Source: Pseudoxanthomonas sp. GM95 (GTDB lineage Bacteria; Pseudomonadota; Gammaproteobacteria; Xanthomonadales; Xanthomonadaceae). From it: 64,000 nt of DNA. Under the pieces are notes generated by a model, which searched no databases, was not told where the DNA came from, and worked only from the letters and a program-made list of their open reading frames with translations. Of the stretch, positions 9,769-20,583 are shown in pieces; within the stretch, counting starts at the first letter, position 1, and each line of letters starts with the position of its first letter. The stretch covers positions 682,001 through 746,000 of the forward strand of contig NZ_FOAX01000001.1 of the NCBI RefSeq assembly GCF_900109775.1, given 5' to 3'. The position numbers were made by a program, and so were the translations under genes.

Positions 9769-9822
9769 GCTCTCGCGGGCCTGCTGCAGACCGCGGATCG
9801 CGCCCGGCAGTTCCTTGAGATC
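9769..9822 (-). pseudogene. Scar of a second M1 aminopeptidase gene (C-terminal 18 codons)
   Basis: The minus strand encodes DLKELPGAIRGLQQARES, matching 16 of 18 residues of the C-terminal region of the intact M1 aminopeptidase downstream (codons at 10872-10925). At DNA level 45 of 54 bases agree. Similarity stops abruptly on both sides: toward the NTF2-like gene right after the ARES codons, and upstream before the LK codons. This is a leftover of a duplicated or recombined aminopeptidase gene and marks a rearrangement junction. It is too short to be functional. Confidence 0.65.
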
Positions 9823-9956
9823 ACGACATTTCGCTGGAGACCAGAGGGTGATCAATTTGAGGCTTCGGGACCTCACCGGCAAACCCATCGCAGCAGCCCG
9901 TCGGATGAGGCCAATGTGTGGAAAACGTCAGCCTGATGGTCGGGTACGACGGAGCA

Positions 9957-10664
9957 TCAGCTCACCCACAACACTTCTTTCTTCTCTATGCGCCAACTTG
10001 TCCCCGAGCGGATCAAGAGATGAAGTGTTCCAGAGCCGCATAGCGGCCCACAGTAATGGATGACATAAATCAGCGCTTGTCTTCCATTAACCGAAATGAC
10101 TGGATTGCTGACCACAGCGAATCCTGCGCTATGCGGAAAGGTGCGATAAAAGCTTAACCAAGCGTCGTCAGGTCCGGAGGCCGACCCGTCGAAAATTCGC
10201 TCGATGACTTTGTGTGAACTGATGGTCGTATTGGGGATGCCACGCAGATCGAGTTTTTGAGCTGCGCGGTTGGCGAGCATCAGTTCTGTTCTGAACTTTC
10301 GGGAAGCAAACGCGTCAAATTCCGGGATCAGCACGCTATCCGTTCGAACTGATCCGCATACGCCGTCTGGCTTTTCTCCAAGGCATAGTGAGCGATCAAC
10401 AAGAATGAGCGGCTGGTTTGCGGTTGGGGGTGAATGCTCGCCAGGAACGGGAGGCGGTGGTGGGAGACCGGAAAATTGTTCTCGCTCAAGTACGGTACTC
10501 AGGATGGCGATCGTCTCCCGTGGTGAGGCAGTGATCGGATCAGGACGCTCAGCTGAGAGATCGAGCTTGGTCTTCATCCAGTGAGCGGCCGGGATGGTGA
10601 AGACGGCGGCGATGAAAAAAATCGCCAGCAGGGCCGAAGTCCTTGGGATTCGTTTCCAGTGCAT
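9957..10664 (-). CDS. Hypothetical membrane-anchored protein, lower-GC
   Basis: A 235-residue protein I do not recognise. Residues about 10-28 form one hydrophobic segment (signal anchor or uncleaved signal), followed by a proline-rich stretch (LPPPPPVPGEH) and a soluble domain with four cysteines, including CLGEKPDGVC and CGPLCG, that may form disulfides outside the cytoplasm. The C-terminus has AVVSNPVISVNGRQALIYV then a short beta strand pair, resembling small lipoprotein-like domains. Base composition is visibly less GC-rich than its neighbours, which points to horizontal acquisition. It sits between the aminopeptidase scar and the intact aminopeptidase. Confidence 0.65.
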   Translation of the reverse strand: MHWKRIPRTSALLAIFFIAAVFTIPAAHWMKTKLDLSAERPDPITASPRETIAILSTVLEREQFSGLPPPPPVPGEHSPPTANQPLILVDRSLCLGEKPDGVCGSVRTDSVLIPEFDAFASRKFRTELMLANRAAQKLDLRGIPNTTISSHKVIERIFDGSASGPDDAWLSFYRTFPHSAGFAVVSNPVISVNGRQALIYVIHYCGPLCGSGTLHLLIRSGTSWRIEKKEVLWVS

Positions 10665-10756
10665 GTCGTCCGATCCTTGGATGCTTGTCTTGGCTGAATG
10701 ATCTGCGCCTAATCCAGAGTAACAACCTGCCGGCCGAGAATCGCTTCCAGTGGAAT

Positions 10757-10789
10757 AGAAACGCCGCCGCAGAAACCTGCGGCGGCGTT
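10757..10789 (-). terminator. Rho-independent terminator of the M1 aminopeptidase gene
   Basis: A perfect 13-base-pair stem (10760-10772 with 10777-10789) with an AAAC/GTTT loop, followed on the minus strand by TTTCTATT. It lies about 25 bases after the aminopeptidase stop codon. Confidence 0.8.
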
Positions 10790-10814
10790 CGGGTCACGCA
10801 TCAGGCGAGGCGGA

Positions 10815-13487
<2,673 letters not shown>

Positions 13488-13590
13488 CGGGAAGCTCCGG
13501 GTGGCGAAAAGAGACCGGCCACCGTGCCTGCCCGGCCGCGCGCCGGGCCAGTGCCACAAGGCATGGTCCGGCGGCGGCGTGCCAGCGGGG

Positions 13591-14898
13591 CTAGAACCCG
13601 GAAAACACCACGATCGCGTGCAGCACCAGTCCGATCAGGCCGCCGACCAGGGTGCCGTTGTAGCGGATGTACTGCAGGTCGCGGCCGACGGCCAGTTCCA
13701 GCACGTCGACCAGCTGGCGCTCGTCCCAGCTCTTCATGGTCTGGGCGATGTGGTCGGTGACGCCGTTGCGCAGGCGCGTGGTGAGGCTTTCGGCGGCGCT
13801 GGTCAGGTGGGTGTTGAGCGCATCGCGCAGGGCCTGATCGCGCACCAGCGATTCGCCAAGCGCCTGCAGCGAGCGCTCCAGGTGCTGGCCGAGGGTGGAG
13901 TCGGCTTTCTCCAGGTCCGCACGCAGCGCGGCGTGCACCTGGTCCCACAGTCCGCGCACGTAGTCCTGCACGGCCGGGTGGTCGATGAGGTTCTGCTTGA
14001 TCTCCTCGACACGCCGCGCCAGTTCGGGATCGCTGCGCAGGCGCACGACGTAGCCGGAAAGCCATGACTCGTAGTCCTGGCGCAGCGGATGGCCGGGCGT
14101 GGACAGCACCATCTGCAGTTCTTCCAGCGCCGCGGCGGCCATGCGCTGGGCGAGCGAGTCGCCGATCTCTTCCACCGGCTTGATCAGGTCGACCGTGCCC
14201 ATCAGCTTGGGCCACTCGCGCCGTGCATAGCGGACGATCAAGGCCGAGGCGCGGGCCTTGAGCGCTGGATCGTCGAGCCAGCGGCCGATGCGCTTGAGCG
14301 CTTCGTCCAGCAACTCCTGGTGGCGACCATCGGCGGTGAGGATGCCGAGTACTTCGCCGGCGGTGCCGGCGGCGTTCCAGCTGCGCAGGCGGCCGACGAC
14401 GAACTTCTGGATCGCCACGCGCACGGCGGCCTCGTCCAGCAGGTCCAGCGCCTGCAGCGCCCAGCCGCGCGCCATGCCGGCGAGCATCTTCGATTGCGAA
14501 GGCTCGGACAGCCACTGGCCCAGGCGCGTGGCCGGGTCGAACACGCGCAGCTTCTCCAGCAGCGATGCCGGCGCCAGGAAGTGATCGCGCACGAACACCG
14601 CCAGGCTGTCGGCCAGCCGGTCCTTGCTGCGCGGGACGATCGCCGTATGCGGGATCGGCAGGCCCAGCGGCCGGCGGAACAGCGCCACCACCGCGAACCA
14701 GTCCGCCATCGCGCCCACGGCTGCCGCTTCGCAGAACGCCGCCAGCCACGCCCAGCCGCCGCGCAGGCCCATTGCATGGCTCAGCGCGAAGCCGGCCAGC
14801 ATCAGCAGCAACAGGCCGAACGCGCCCAGCTTCATGCGGCGCAGGCGCAAACGGCGGGGATCGGTGGGCGTGCCAGTCAGCGGTGCGGGATCAGTCAT
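13591..14898 (-). CDS. DUF445 family membrane protein
   Basis: A 435-residue protein of the DUF445 (YjiN-like) family. It has two N-terminal hydrophobic segments (around LGAFGLLLLMLAGFALS and WLAAFCEAAAVGAMADWFAVVALF), the conserved GAMADWFAVVALFRRPLGLPIPHTAI motif region, a long amphipathic helical middle and one C-terminal membrane segment (TLVGGLIGLVLHAIVVFSGF). The function of the family is unknown; an inner-membrane structural role is commonly assumed. I used the ATG at 14898 (MTDPAPL); the upstream extension is arginine-rich and not family-like. It is divergent from creD. Confidence 0.85.
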   Translation of the reverse strand: MTDPAPLTGTPTDPRRLRLRRMKLGAFGLLLLMLAGFALSHAMGLRGGWAWLAAFCEAAAVGAMADWFAVVALFRRPLGLPIPHTAIVPRSKDRLADSLAVFVRDHFLAPASLLEKLRVFDPATRLGQWLSEPSQSKMLAGMARGWALQALDLLDEAAVRVAIQKFVVGRLRSWNAAGTAGEVLGILTADGRHQELLDEALKRIGRWLDDPALKARASALIVRYARREWPKLMGTVDLIKPVEEIGDSLAQRMAAAALEELQMVLSTPGHPLRQDYESWLSGYVVRLRSDPELARRVEEIKQNLIDHPAVQDYVRGLWDQVHAALRADLEKADSTLGQHLERSLQALGESLVRDQALRDALNTHLTSAAESLTTRLRNGVTDHIAQTMKSWDERQLVDVLELAVGRDLQYIRYNGTLVGGLIGLVLHAIVVFSGF

Positions 14899-15051
14899 GC
14901 GCGCAAGCCTAACGCGGGGCCTGCGAAGCCGCCGGCATGGGGCGGCCACGCACACGGCATCGGCCACTTCACACAGACTTCAAACAGCGCTCAAACCCTG
15001 TCCACGCAGGCCGCGCAGGCTGCACGCCATCACCCTGCGTTGGAGCCGTGC

Positions 15052-16374
15052 ATGAAATCCCTGAAGCTGTTGTTGCGTTTTGCGATCGTCGGCGTGCTGG
15101 CGCTGGCGCTGCTGATTCCGCTGGCCATGATCCGCAGCAAGATCGCCGAGCGCACCGAATTCCGCGAACAGGCCGTGCAGCGCATCTCGCGCAGCACCGC
15201 CGGCGCGCAACGCCTGGTCGGCCCGCTGCGCGCGGTGCCGTACACCGATGTGCGGCAGGAAACTTGGACCGACGACAAGGGCGTGTCCCGCACCCGCGTC
15301 GTCCGCAATGAAGGCGTGCTGTTGCAGCCGCCGCTGAGCCTGGACGTGCAGGGCCAGCTGATCCCGGAGACGCGAAAGGTCGGCTTGTTCGAAGTGCCCA
15401 CTTACAAGTGGGAAGCCAGGCTGGCCGCGCAGTTCGGCACCGCGCTGCCGCCGGTGCCCGCGGGCGAAACCCGCAGCTACGGCACGCCGTACCTGGTGCT
15501 GGGCCTGACCGACGTGCGCGGCCTGCTCGGTGCGCCGCAGCTGACGGTTGATGGCGTTGCGTTGCGTTTCGGGCCGGGTACGCGCGCCTTCAACGAGCGA
15601 TTGGCGGGCGTCAGCGCCTCGCTTGCGCCGATCACCGGCAACACGCTGCCCGGCCGCGAGGTGCGTCTGAACTTCACCCTGGCCGGCACGCAGGGATTGG
15701 ACGTGGTGCCGGTGGCTGACGACACCCAGGTGCGGATCAGCTCGGCTTGGCCGCATCCGACCTTCACCGGCGACTTCCTGCCGGTGAAGCGCACGGTGCA
15801 GGCCAGCGGCTTCACTGCGCAGTGGGCGGTGTCGTCGCTGGCCAGCCAGGCGCAGACCCAGCTGCAGCTGTTGAAGACCACTGAGACCGACTTGGATGCG
15901 TTGCGGGTCGAACTGATCGACCCGGTGGACGCCTACACGCTGGCCGATCGTGCGAGCAAGTACGGGGTCCTGTTCGTGGTGCTGACCTTCGTCGGCTTCG
16001 GCCTGTTCGAATTGATCAAGCGCCTGCCGATCCATCCGATGCAGTACCTGCTGGTCGGGCTGGCGCTGGCAATGTTCTTCCTGCTGCTGATCAGCCTGAG
16101 CGAGCACGTCGCGTTCTGGATCGCCTACGTGGTGTCCGCGCTGGCGTGCATCGGCGTGCAGTTCGTGTACCTGTCCGGCGTGCTGCGCAGCTGGGTGCGG
16201 GCGGCGGGCTTCGCCACCGGACTGACCGCGCTGTATGGCGCGCTCTACGGCCTGCTGATCTCCGAGGACAACGCGCTGCTGATGGGCTCGCTGCTGCTGT
16301 TCGGCATCCTGGCGGTGATCATGTGGGTGACCCGGCGCGTGGACTGGTACGCGCTGTCGGCGGAGCTGCGCTGA
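15052..16374 (+). CDS. creD: Inner-membrane protein CreD
   Basis: A 440-residue CreD-family protein: one N-terminal membrane helix (about residues 8-27), a large periplasmic domain with repeated beta segments, and about five helices at the C-terminus ending shortly before the stop. In other bacteria CreD belongs to the CreBC regulon and affects envelope integrity and beta-lactam response; no creB or creC gene is nearby here. The stop overlaps the start of the next gene as TGATG, indicating translational coupling. A much longer in-frame extension upstream runs antisense to the DUF445 gene and is not coding. Confidence 0.9.
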   Translation: MKSLKLLLRFAIVGVLALALLIPLAMIRSKIAERTEFREQAVQRISRSTAGAQRLVGPLRAVPYTDVRQETWTDDKGVSRTRVVRNEGVLLQPPLSLDVQGQLIPETRKVGLFEVPTYKWEARLAAQFGTALPPVPAGETRSYGTPYLVLGLTDVRGLLGAPQLTVDGVALRFGPGTRAFNERLAGVSASLAPITGNTLPGREVRLNFTLAGTQGLDVVPVADDTQVRISSAWPHPTFTGDFLPVKRTVQASGFTAQWAVSSLASQAQTQLQLLKTTETDLDALRVELIDPVDAYTLADRASKYGVLFVVLTFVGFGLFELIKRLPIHPMQYLLVGLALAMFFLLLISLSEHVAFWIAYVVSALACIGVQFVYLSGVLRSWVRAAGFATGLTALYGALYGLLISEDNALLMGSLLLFGILAVIMWVTRRVDWYALSAELR

Positions 16375-16769
16375 TGCTGCTGCAGGGTCGCGCGGTGCGC
16401 CATGCCGCGCGGCGATTGCCGCAGGGGCTGGCGGTGGAAGGGCTGCGCGAGGGATCGGGCCTGTTGCCGCTCCTGCTGCCGCTGCGACGCGGATGTTCGG
16501 GCGCGGTGGTGTTCCAGCTGGCGGCGGCGACCGTGCGCGCCCTGCGCGAGCGGCCACGCGAGCTGCTGGGCGAAGCGCCGTCGCCGCGCGCGCAGGATGC
16601 CGCGGGCTATCGGCCGTGGCGCGCGCTGCACTCCGCCCGCTACGGCCTGCTGTGGCTCAGCGCGCAGCGGGAGCGATCCGCCTGGCTGGTGGTGGCGCCC
16701 GACGAAGGCGTGGCGGTCTACCTGTGGCGCGGGCGGCGTGCGGTAAATTGGCGGCATGATTTCGCCTGA
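16374..16769 (+). CDS. Conserved hypothetical protein coupled to creD
   Basis: A 131-residue arginine-rich protein of unknown function. It has no signal peptide or convincing membrane segment. Readable blocks are LLPLLLPLRRGCSGAVVFQL, a central helix RALRERPRELL, and WLVVAPDEGVAVYLWRG near the end, which looks like a beta hairpin. Its ATG overlaps the creD stop (TGATG) and its last 14 bases overlap the next gene's start, so it is embedded in a coupled cluster. The tight overlap on both sides is the main reason to accept it as real; its role is likely tied to creD or the GNAT gene. Confidence 0.65.
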   Translation: MLLQGRAVRHAARRLPQGLAVEGLREGSGLLPLLLPLRRGCSGAVVFQLAAATVRALRERPRELLGEAPSPRAQDAAGYRPWRALHSARYGLLWLSAQRERSAWLVVAPDEGVAVYLWRGRRAVNWRHDFA

Positions 16770-17379
16770 TCCCGCTTCTGCCATGCATCGCATCGCCGTA
16801 CTGCGCGGCGCCGATGTCGCGCCGTACCTGGACGACGTCGCGCGCCTGCGCATCGCGGTATTCGCCGACTGGCCGTATCTCTATGACGGCAGCGCCGGTT
16901 ACGAGCGCGACTACCTGGCTGCCTACGCGCGTTCGCCGCGCAGCGTGTTCGTGCTGGCATTCGATGGCGAGGCCGTGGTCGGTGCTTCGACCGGCCTGCC
17001 GCTGCTGGACGACACCGACGCGTTCTCCGCCCCCTTGGTGGCGCAGGGCATCGATGCCGGCAAGGTGTTCTATTTCGGCGAATCGGTGCTGCTGCCCGCC
17101 TGGCGCGGACGCGGCATCGGCCATGCGTTCTTCGATGCGCGCGAAGCCCATGCGCGCGCGTTGGGGGGCTTCGAGACCACGGCGTTCTGCGCGGTGGATC
17201 GCGAGGCGGACGATCCGCGTCGTCCCGCCGGCCATCGCGACAACGACGCGTTCTGGCACAAGCGCGGCTACGCGCGCCGCGACGGCCTGGCGGTCACGCT
17301 GCCGTGGAAGGAGCCGGGCCGCGGCGAGGCCATGCATACCCTCACGTTCTGGACCCGCGCCCTGGAGCCTTCGACATGA
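16756..17379 (+). CDS. GNAT-family N-acetyltransferase
   Basis: A 207-residue Gcn5-related acetyltransferase. The acetyl-CoA pyrophosphate loop is visible as WRGRGIGHAF at about residues 116-125, preceded by the strand VFYFGESVLL. The acceptor is unknown. Either the ATG at 16756 (overlapping the upstream gene by 14 bases) or 16783 (MHRIAVLRG) could be the start; the first has the better purine-rich lead. Its stop overlaps the nitrilase start as ATGA, and this GNAT-nitrilase coupling suggests a shared pathway in small-molecule amide metabolism or repair. Confidence 0.85.
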   Translation: MISPDPASAMHRIAVLRGADVAPYLDDVARLRIAVFADWPYLYDGSAGYERDYLAAYARSPRSVFVLAFDGEAVVGASTGLPLLDDTDAFSAPLVAQGIDAGKVFYFGESVLLPAWRGRGIGHAFFDAREAHARALGGFETTAFCAVDREADDPRRPAGHRDNDAFWHKRGYARRDGLAVTLPWKEPGRGEAMHTLTFWTRALEPST

Positions 17380-18260
17380 AAGTCGCCGTTGCCAAATATC
17401 CGGTCGGCCAGCCGCGTGACTTCGACGCGTTCGCCGAAAAACAGACCCATCTGCTGCAGCAGGCGGCCGATGCCGGCGCGCGCATCGCGGTGCTGCCCGA
17501 ATACCTGTCGCTGGAACTGGCGGCGACCTTTCCCGTCGCGATCAGCGCAGACCTGATCGCCTCGCTGGAGGCGACGCAGGCCTACGTCGAAGACTTCCAG
17601 CATCTCTACGCCACGCTGGCCCAGCGCATGGGCCTGCACGTGGTCGCCGGCAGCTTCCTCACGGCGGTGGGCAACGGGCGCTATCGCAATCGCAGCCATT
17701 GGTTCACGCCGGATGGGCGCAGCGGCTGGCAGGACAAGCTGCAGTTGACCGGCTTCGAGAAACACACGCAGGTGATCGAAGGCGGCGACGCGCTGCGCGT
17801 GTTCGACGCCGATGGCCTGCGCGCCGGCATCAGCATCTGCTACGACGCCGAGTTCCCGCTGCCTGTGCGCGCCCAGCAACAGGCCGGCGCGCGGCTGCTG
17901 GCCGTGCCCAGCTGCACCGATACCGACGCCGGCGCCACCCGCGTGCGCGTGGGCTGCCTGGCGCGCGCGCTGGAGAACCGCATCTTCGTCGCCCAGTCGG
18001 TCACCGCCGGCATCGCGCGCTGGAGCCCGGCGCTGGACAAGAACACCGGCGAGGCCGCGCTGTACGCACCGATGGATGTCGGGCTGCCGGCCGATGGCGT
18101 GATCGCGCAGACCAGCGGCCAGCAGGTGTGGGCGATTGGCGAGCTGGACTTCGAGGCGCTGGAGGCCAGCCGCCAGCATGCGCAGGTCGCCAACGATCGC
18201 GACTGGATCGGCCAGGACGCGCCGGCGCTGCGCCGCGCTCGATTGGCGCCCTTCGCCTGA
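17376..18260 (+). CDS. Carbon-nitrogen hydrolase (nitrilase superfamily)
   Basis: A 294-residue nitrilase-superfamily amidase. The catalytic triad is visible: Glu in VLPEYLSLE (about residue 42), Lys in WQDKLQLTGFE (about 122) and Cys in SICYDAEFP (about 155). The family hydrolyses or condenses amide bonds; substrates range from omega-amides to N-carbamoyl compounds, and no specific subfamily can be assigned. Its ATG overlaps the GNAT stop (ATGA), so the two are translated together. An in-frame ATG at 17304 lies inside the GNAT gene and would add residues that do not fit the family. Confidence 0.9.
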   Translation: MKVAVAKYPVGQPRDFDAFAEKQTHLLQQAADAGARIAVLPEYLSLELAATFPVAISADLIASLEATQAYVEDFQHLYATLAQRMGLHVVAGSFLTAVGNGRYRNRSHWFTPDGRSGWQDKLQLTGFEKHTQVIEGGDALRVFDADGLRAGISICYDAEFPLPVRAQQQAGARLLAVPSCTDTDAGATRVRVGCLARALENRIFVAQSVTAGIARWSPALDKNTGEAALYAPMDVGLPADGVIAQTSGQQVWAIGELDFEALEASRQHAQVANDRDWIGQDAPALRRARLAPFA

Positions 18261-18358
18261 CGGATTTGTCATCCGCACCCATGACCGATGGCGGGGCGAT
18301 GGGCCGCGCTGGTCTGGCTAGACTCGGGGGTTTGACCAACCAACCGGGGATGCGTGGA

Positions 18359-19954
18359 ATGAAGGTGATCAAGTGGGGTGTCATGGCGGCGTGCCTGGGA
18401 TTGGCGCTGTCGGCCGGTGCGGAGGAATCGGTCGACCTGGAGATGGTGGGCAAGATCCGCCAGGAAGCGTTCCACCGTTCGCAGGTGGCCGACACCCTGC
18501 AGCACCTGACCGAGCAGATCGGTCCGCGCCTGACCAATTCGCCCAACATGGCCAAGGCCAACGCCTGGACCAAGGGCAAGTTCACCGAGTGGGGCCTGGC
18601 CAACGTGCACGACGAGGCCTTCGCAGACTTCGGCCGCGGCTGGGAATTCAGCAGCGCCAGCCTGGAGCTGCTGGCCCCGCGCACCGCGCCACTGCACGCC
18701 GTGCCCAAGGCCTGGACGCCGGGCACCAACGGCCCGGTCGAAGGCGAGGCCATCGCGCTCACGCTCAAGACCAAGGCCGACCTGGACAAGTACAAGGGCA
18801 AGCTGCGCGGCAAGATCGTGCTGCTGAGCGAGGCGCGCGAATACAAGCCCGGCACCGAGCCGGCGTCCAAGCGCTATGACGAAGCCGGCCTCAACGACCT
18901 GCTCAACTTCTCGATGCCCGCCGCCGGCGGCGCCGAGGCCAAGGCCAAGCGCATCAAGGAATACCGCGAGCGCATCGAGCTGGTGAAGGCGACCAACGAA
19001 TTCCTGGTCAGCGAAGGGGCCGCCGCAGCGCTGAGCATCAGCGGCTGGGACGACGGCATCCTGCGCGTGGGCGGCGGCGGTTCGCGCAAGGCCGGCGAAT
19101 CGGTCGGCGTGCCCGAGCTGGTCGTGGCGGCCGAGCACTACAACCCGCTGCTGCGCGCGCTGGAGCGCAAGGAAACCGTGCGCCTGCGCCTCAACTCCGA
19201 TGCACGCTTCACCACCCAGACCAACGACCCCGGCTACAACACCATCGCCGAGCTCAAGGGCAGCAGCAAGGCCGATGAAGTGGTGATGCTGGGCGCGCAC
19301 ATGGACTCGTGGCACGCCGGCACCGGCGCCTCGGACAACGGCGCGGGCGTGGCGGTGATGATGGAAGCCATGCGCATCCTCAAGGCCGTCGGCGCCAAGC
19401 CCAAGCGCACCATCCGCGTGGCGCTGTGGAGCGGCGAGGAGCAGGGTCTGATCGGCTCGACCGATTACGTTGCGCGTCACTTCGCCAGCTATCCCGAGCC
19501 GACCGATCCGGCGCAGAAGGAACTGCGACCGGAGCTGCGCGATCCCACCGGTCCGCTGCAGAAAACCAAGGACTACGGCAAGTTCTCCGCGTACTTCAAC
19601 CTGGACAACGGCTCGGGCAAGATCCGCGGCATCTACGCCCAGGAAAACCAGGCGGCGATGCCGATCTTCAAGGCCTGGCTGGCGCCATTCAACGACCTGG
19701 GCGCGACCATCGTCACCAGCCGCAACACCGGCAGCACCGACCACATCCCGTTCGACCGCGTGGGCCTGCCGGGCTTCCAGTTCGTGCAGGATCGCCTGGA
19801 CTACGGCACGCAGGTGCATCACAGCGACCTGGATACTTATGACCACGCGTCGCCGGATGATTTGAAGCAGGCGGCGGCGATCATCGCGGCGTTCGCCTAC
19901 CAGGCGGCCATGCGGGAAGAGAAGCTGCCGCGGAAGGATGTGCTGCAGGATTGA
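18359..19954 (+). CDS. M28-family metallopeptidase, secreted (carboxypeptidase Q-like)
   Basis: A 531-residue exported zinc peptidase. A signal peptide (MKVIKWGVMAACLGLALSAGA) is followed by an M28 catalytic domain interrupted by a PA-type insertion at about 120-290. Metal ligands are visible as His in GAHMDSWH (about 314), Asp in GASDNGAG (about 326), the Glu pair in SGEEQGL (about 360-361), a later Asp in YFNLDNGSG, and a His in QVHHSDLDTYDH. The enzyme should be an aminopeptidase or dipeptidase of the periplasm. Another ATG sits nine bases upstream; either is possible. A strong terminator follows. Confidence 0.9.
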   Translation: MKVIKWGVMAACLGLALSAGAEESVDLEMVGKIRQEAFHRSQVADTLQHLTEQIGPRLTNSPNMAKANAWTKGKFTEWGLANVHDEAFADFGRGWEFSSASLELLAPRTAPLHAVPKAWTPGTNGPVEGEAIALTLKTKADLDKYKGKLRGKIVLLSEAREYKPGTEPASKRYDEAGLNDLLNFSMPAAGGAEAKAKRIKEYRERIELVKATNEFLVSEGAAAALSISGWDDGILRVGGGGSRKAGESVGVPELVVAAEHYNPLLRALERKETVRLRLNSDARFTTQTNDPGYNTIAELKGSSKADEVVMLGAHMDSWHAGTGASDNGAGVAVMMEAMRILKAVGAKPKRTIRVALWSGEEQGLIGSTDYVARHFASYPEPTDPAQKELRPELRDPTGPLQKTKDYGKFSAYFNLDNGSGKIRGIYAQENQAAMPIFKAWLAPFNDLGATIVTSRNTGSTDHIPFDRVGLPGFQFVQDRLDYGTQVHHSDLDTYDHASPDDLKQAAAIIAAFAYQAAMREEKLPRKDVLQD

Positions 19955-19988
19955 TTTCCTGCGTCTACGCAGGAGTCGTATGACTGAA

Positions 19989-20015
19989 AAGGGCCGGCTT
20001 TGCCGGCCCTTCTTA
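19989..20015 (+). terminator. Rho-independent terminator after the M28 peptidase
   Basis: Ten-base-pair GC-rich stem AAGGGCCGGC / GCCGGCCCTT (19989-19998 with 20002-20011) with a TTT loop and a T-rich tail, about 35 bases after the peptidase stop. Confidence 0.85.
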
Positions 20016-20050
20016 GTTTGGGTTTCAATTCATCTTAAAGATCAATTGCA

Positions 20051-20537
20051 GAGCTTTCGTGTCGCTTCGCGACCCGACCTACTTTCTTTGCTTGTGCAAA
20101 GAAAGCTAGGCAAAGAAACACACTCCGGGCGGCACGCTCGCTTCGCGAGTTCGCTACGCGACGAGGGATTTTTGGAAGGGACATCCCTGTCCCTTCCAAA
20201 AACGCCGCACATCCTTGTGCGCCGCCCTGCGGGTCTTTGCCTCGCCCCTTCGCCGTGCCTCACGGAGATCTGAAAGCGCGAGCAGGAGCGCGATCGCGCG
20301 CGGTTCCGCTTTTGCTCTGCTCTTGATCTTCAGCGCCTTCAAAGCGAGCCGAGCACCGCAGGCTGATCGGGCCGAAGAGGCGCCCTGTTTGAGCGAAGCG
20401 AGTTTGGGCGCCGTGCCCGATCAGACGAGGAGCACAGGGCACCGCCGCAACGCGGCGGCGAGTGTCAGGCGCTGGCGGTTTTGGCTACCTTTTGCCAAGA
20501 CAAAAGTAGCTCGGGCGGCGAAGCCGCACGAAAGCCG
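20051..20537. repeat. Structured dispersed repeat with terminal inverted repeats, copy 1
   Basis: A 487-base element, repeated in inverted orientation at 57506-58088. It begins with GAGCTTTCG and ends with CGAAAGC, a terminal inverted repeat. Directly inside each end is a mini-hairpin: GTCGC-TTC-GCGAC (20061-20073) on the left and GCGGC-GAA-GCCGC (20515-20527) on the right. Next inward come a ten-base-pair hairpin (20082-20091 with 20096-20105) and, at the right, TTTTGCCAAGACAAAAG. A nine-base-pair hairpin built on GGAAGGGAC lies at 20174-20197. No transposase or plausible gene is encoded; open frames inside are by-products. It fills the gap between the M28 peptidase and the PAP2 gene. Confidence 0.8.
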
Positions 20538-20583
20538 TTGCTTTTGCTTGCAAGCCGATCAGCGATCAAACCAGCAGAAAGCA

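Noticed and set aside
9040..10814. A small mobile element or phage remnant between the DHA2 exporter and the aminopeptidase
   Set aside because: No integrase, transposase, inverted repeat or tRNA-type attachment site is visible; the scar fits homologous recombination or duplication loss better.
14089..15051. Long N-terminal extension of creD
   Set aside because: This stretch is antisense to the DUF445 gene. The CreD signal anchor starts exactly at ATG 15052.
20215..20560. Open frames inside repeat copy 1, resembling frames in copy 2 (for example FAKTKVARAAK)
   Set aside because: Similarity between the copies is explained by the shared DNA repeat. The frames run over hairpins and into unrelated genes, with no start signal.
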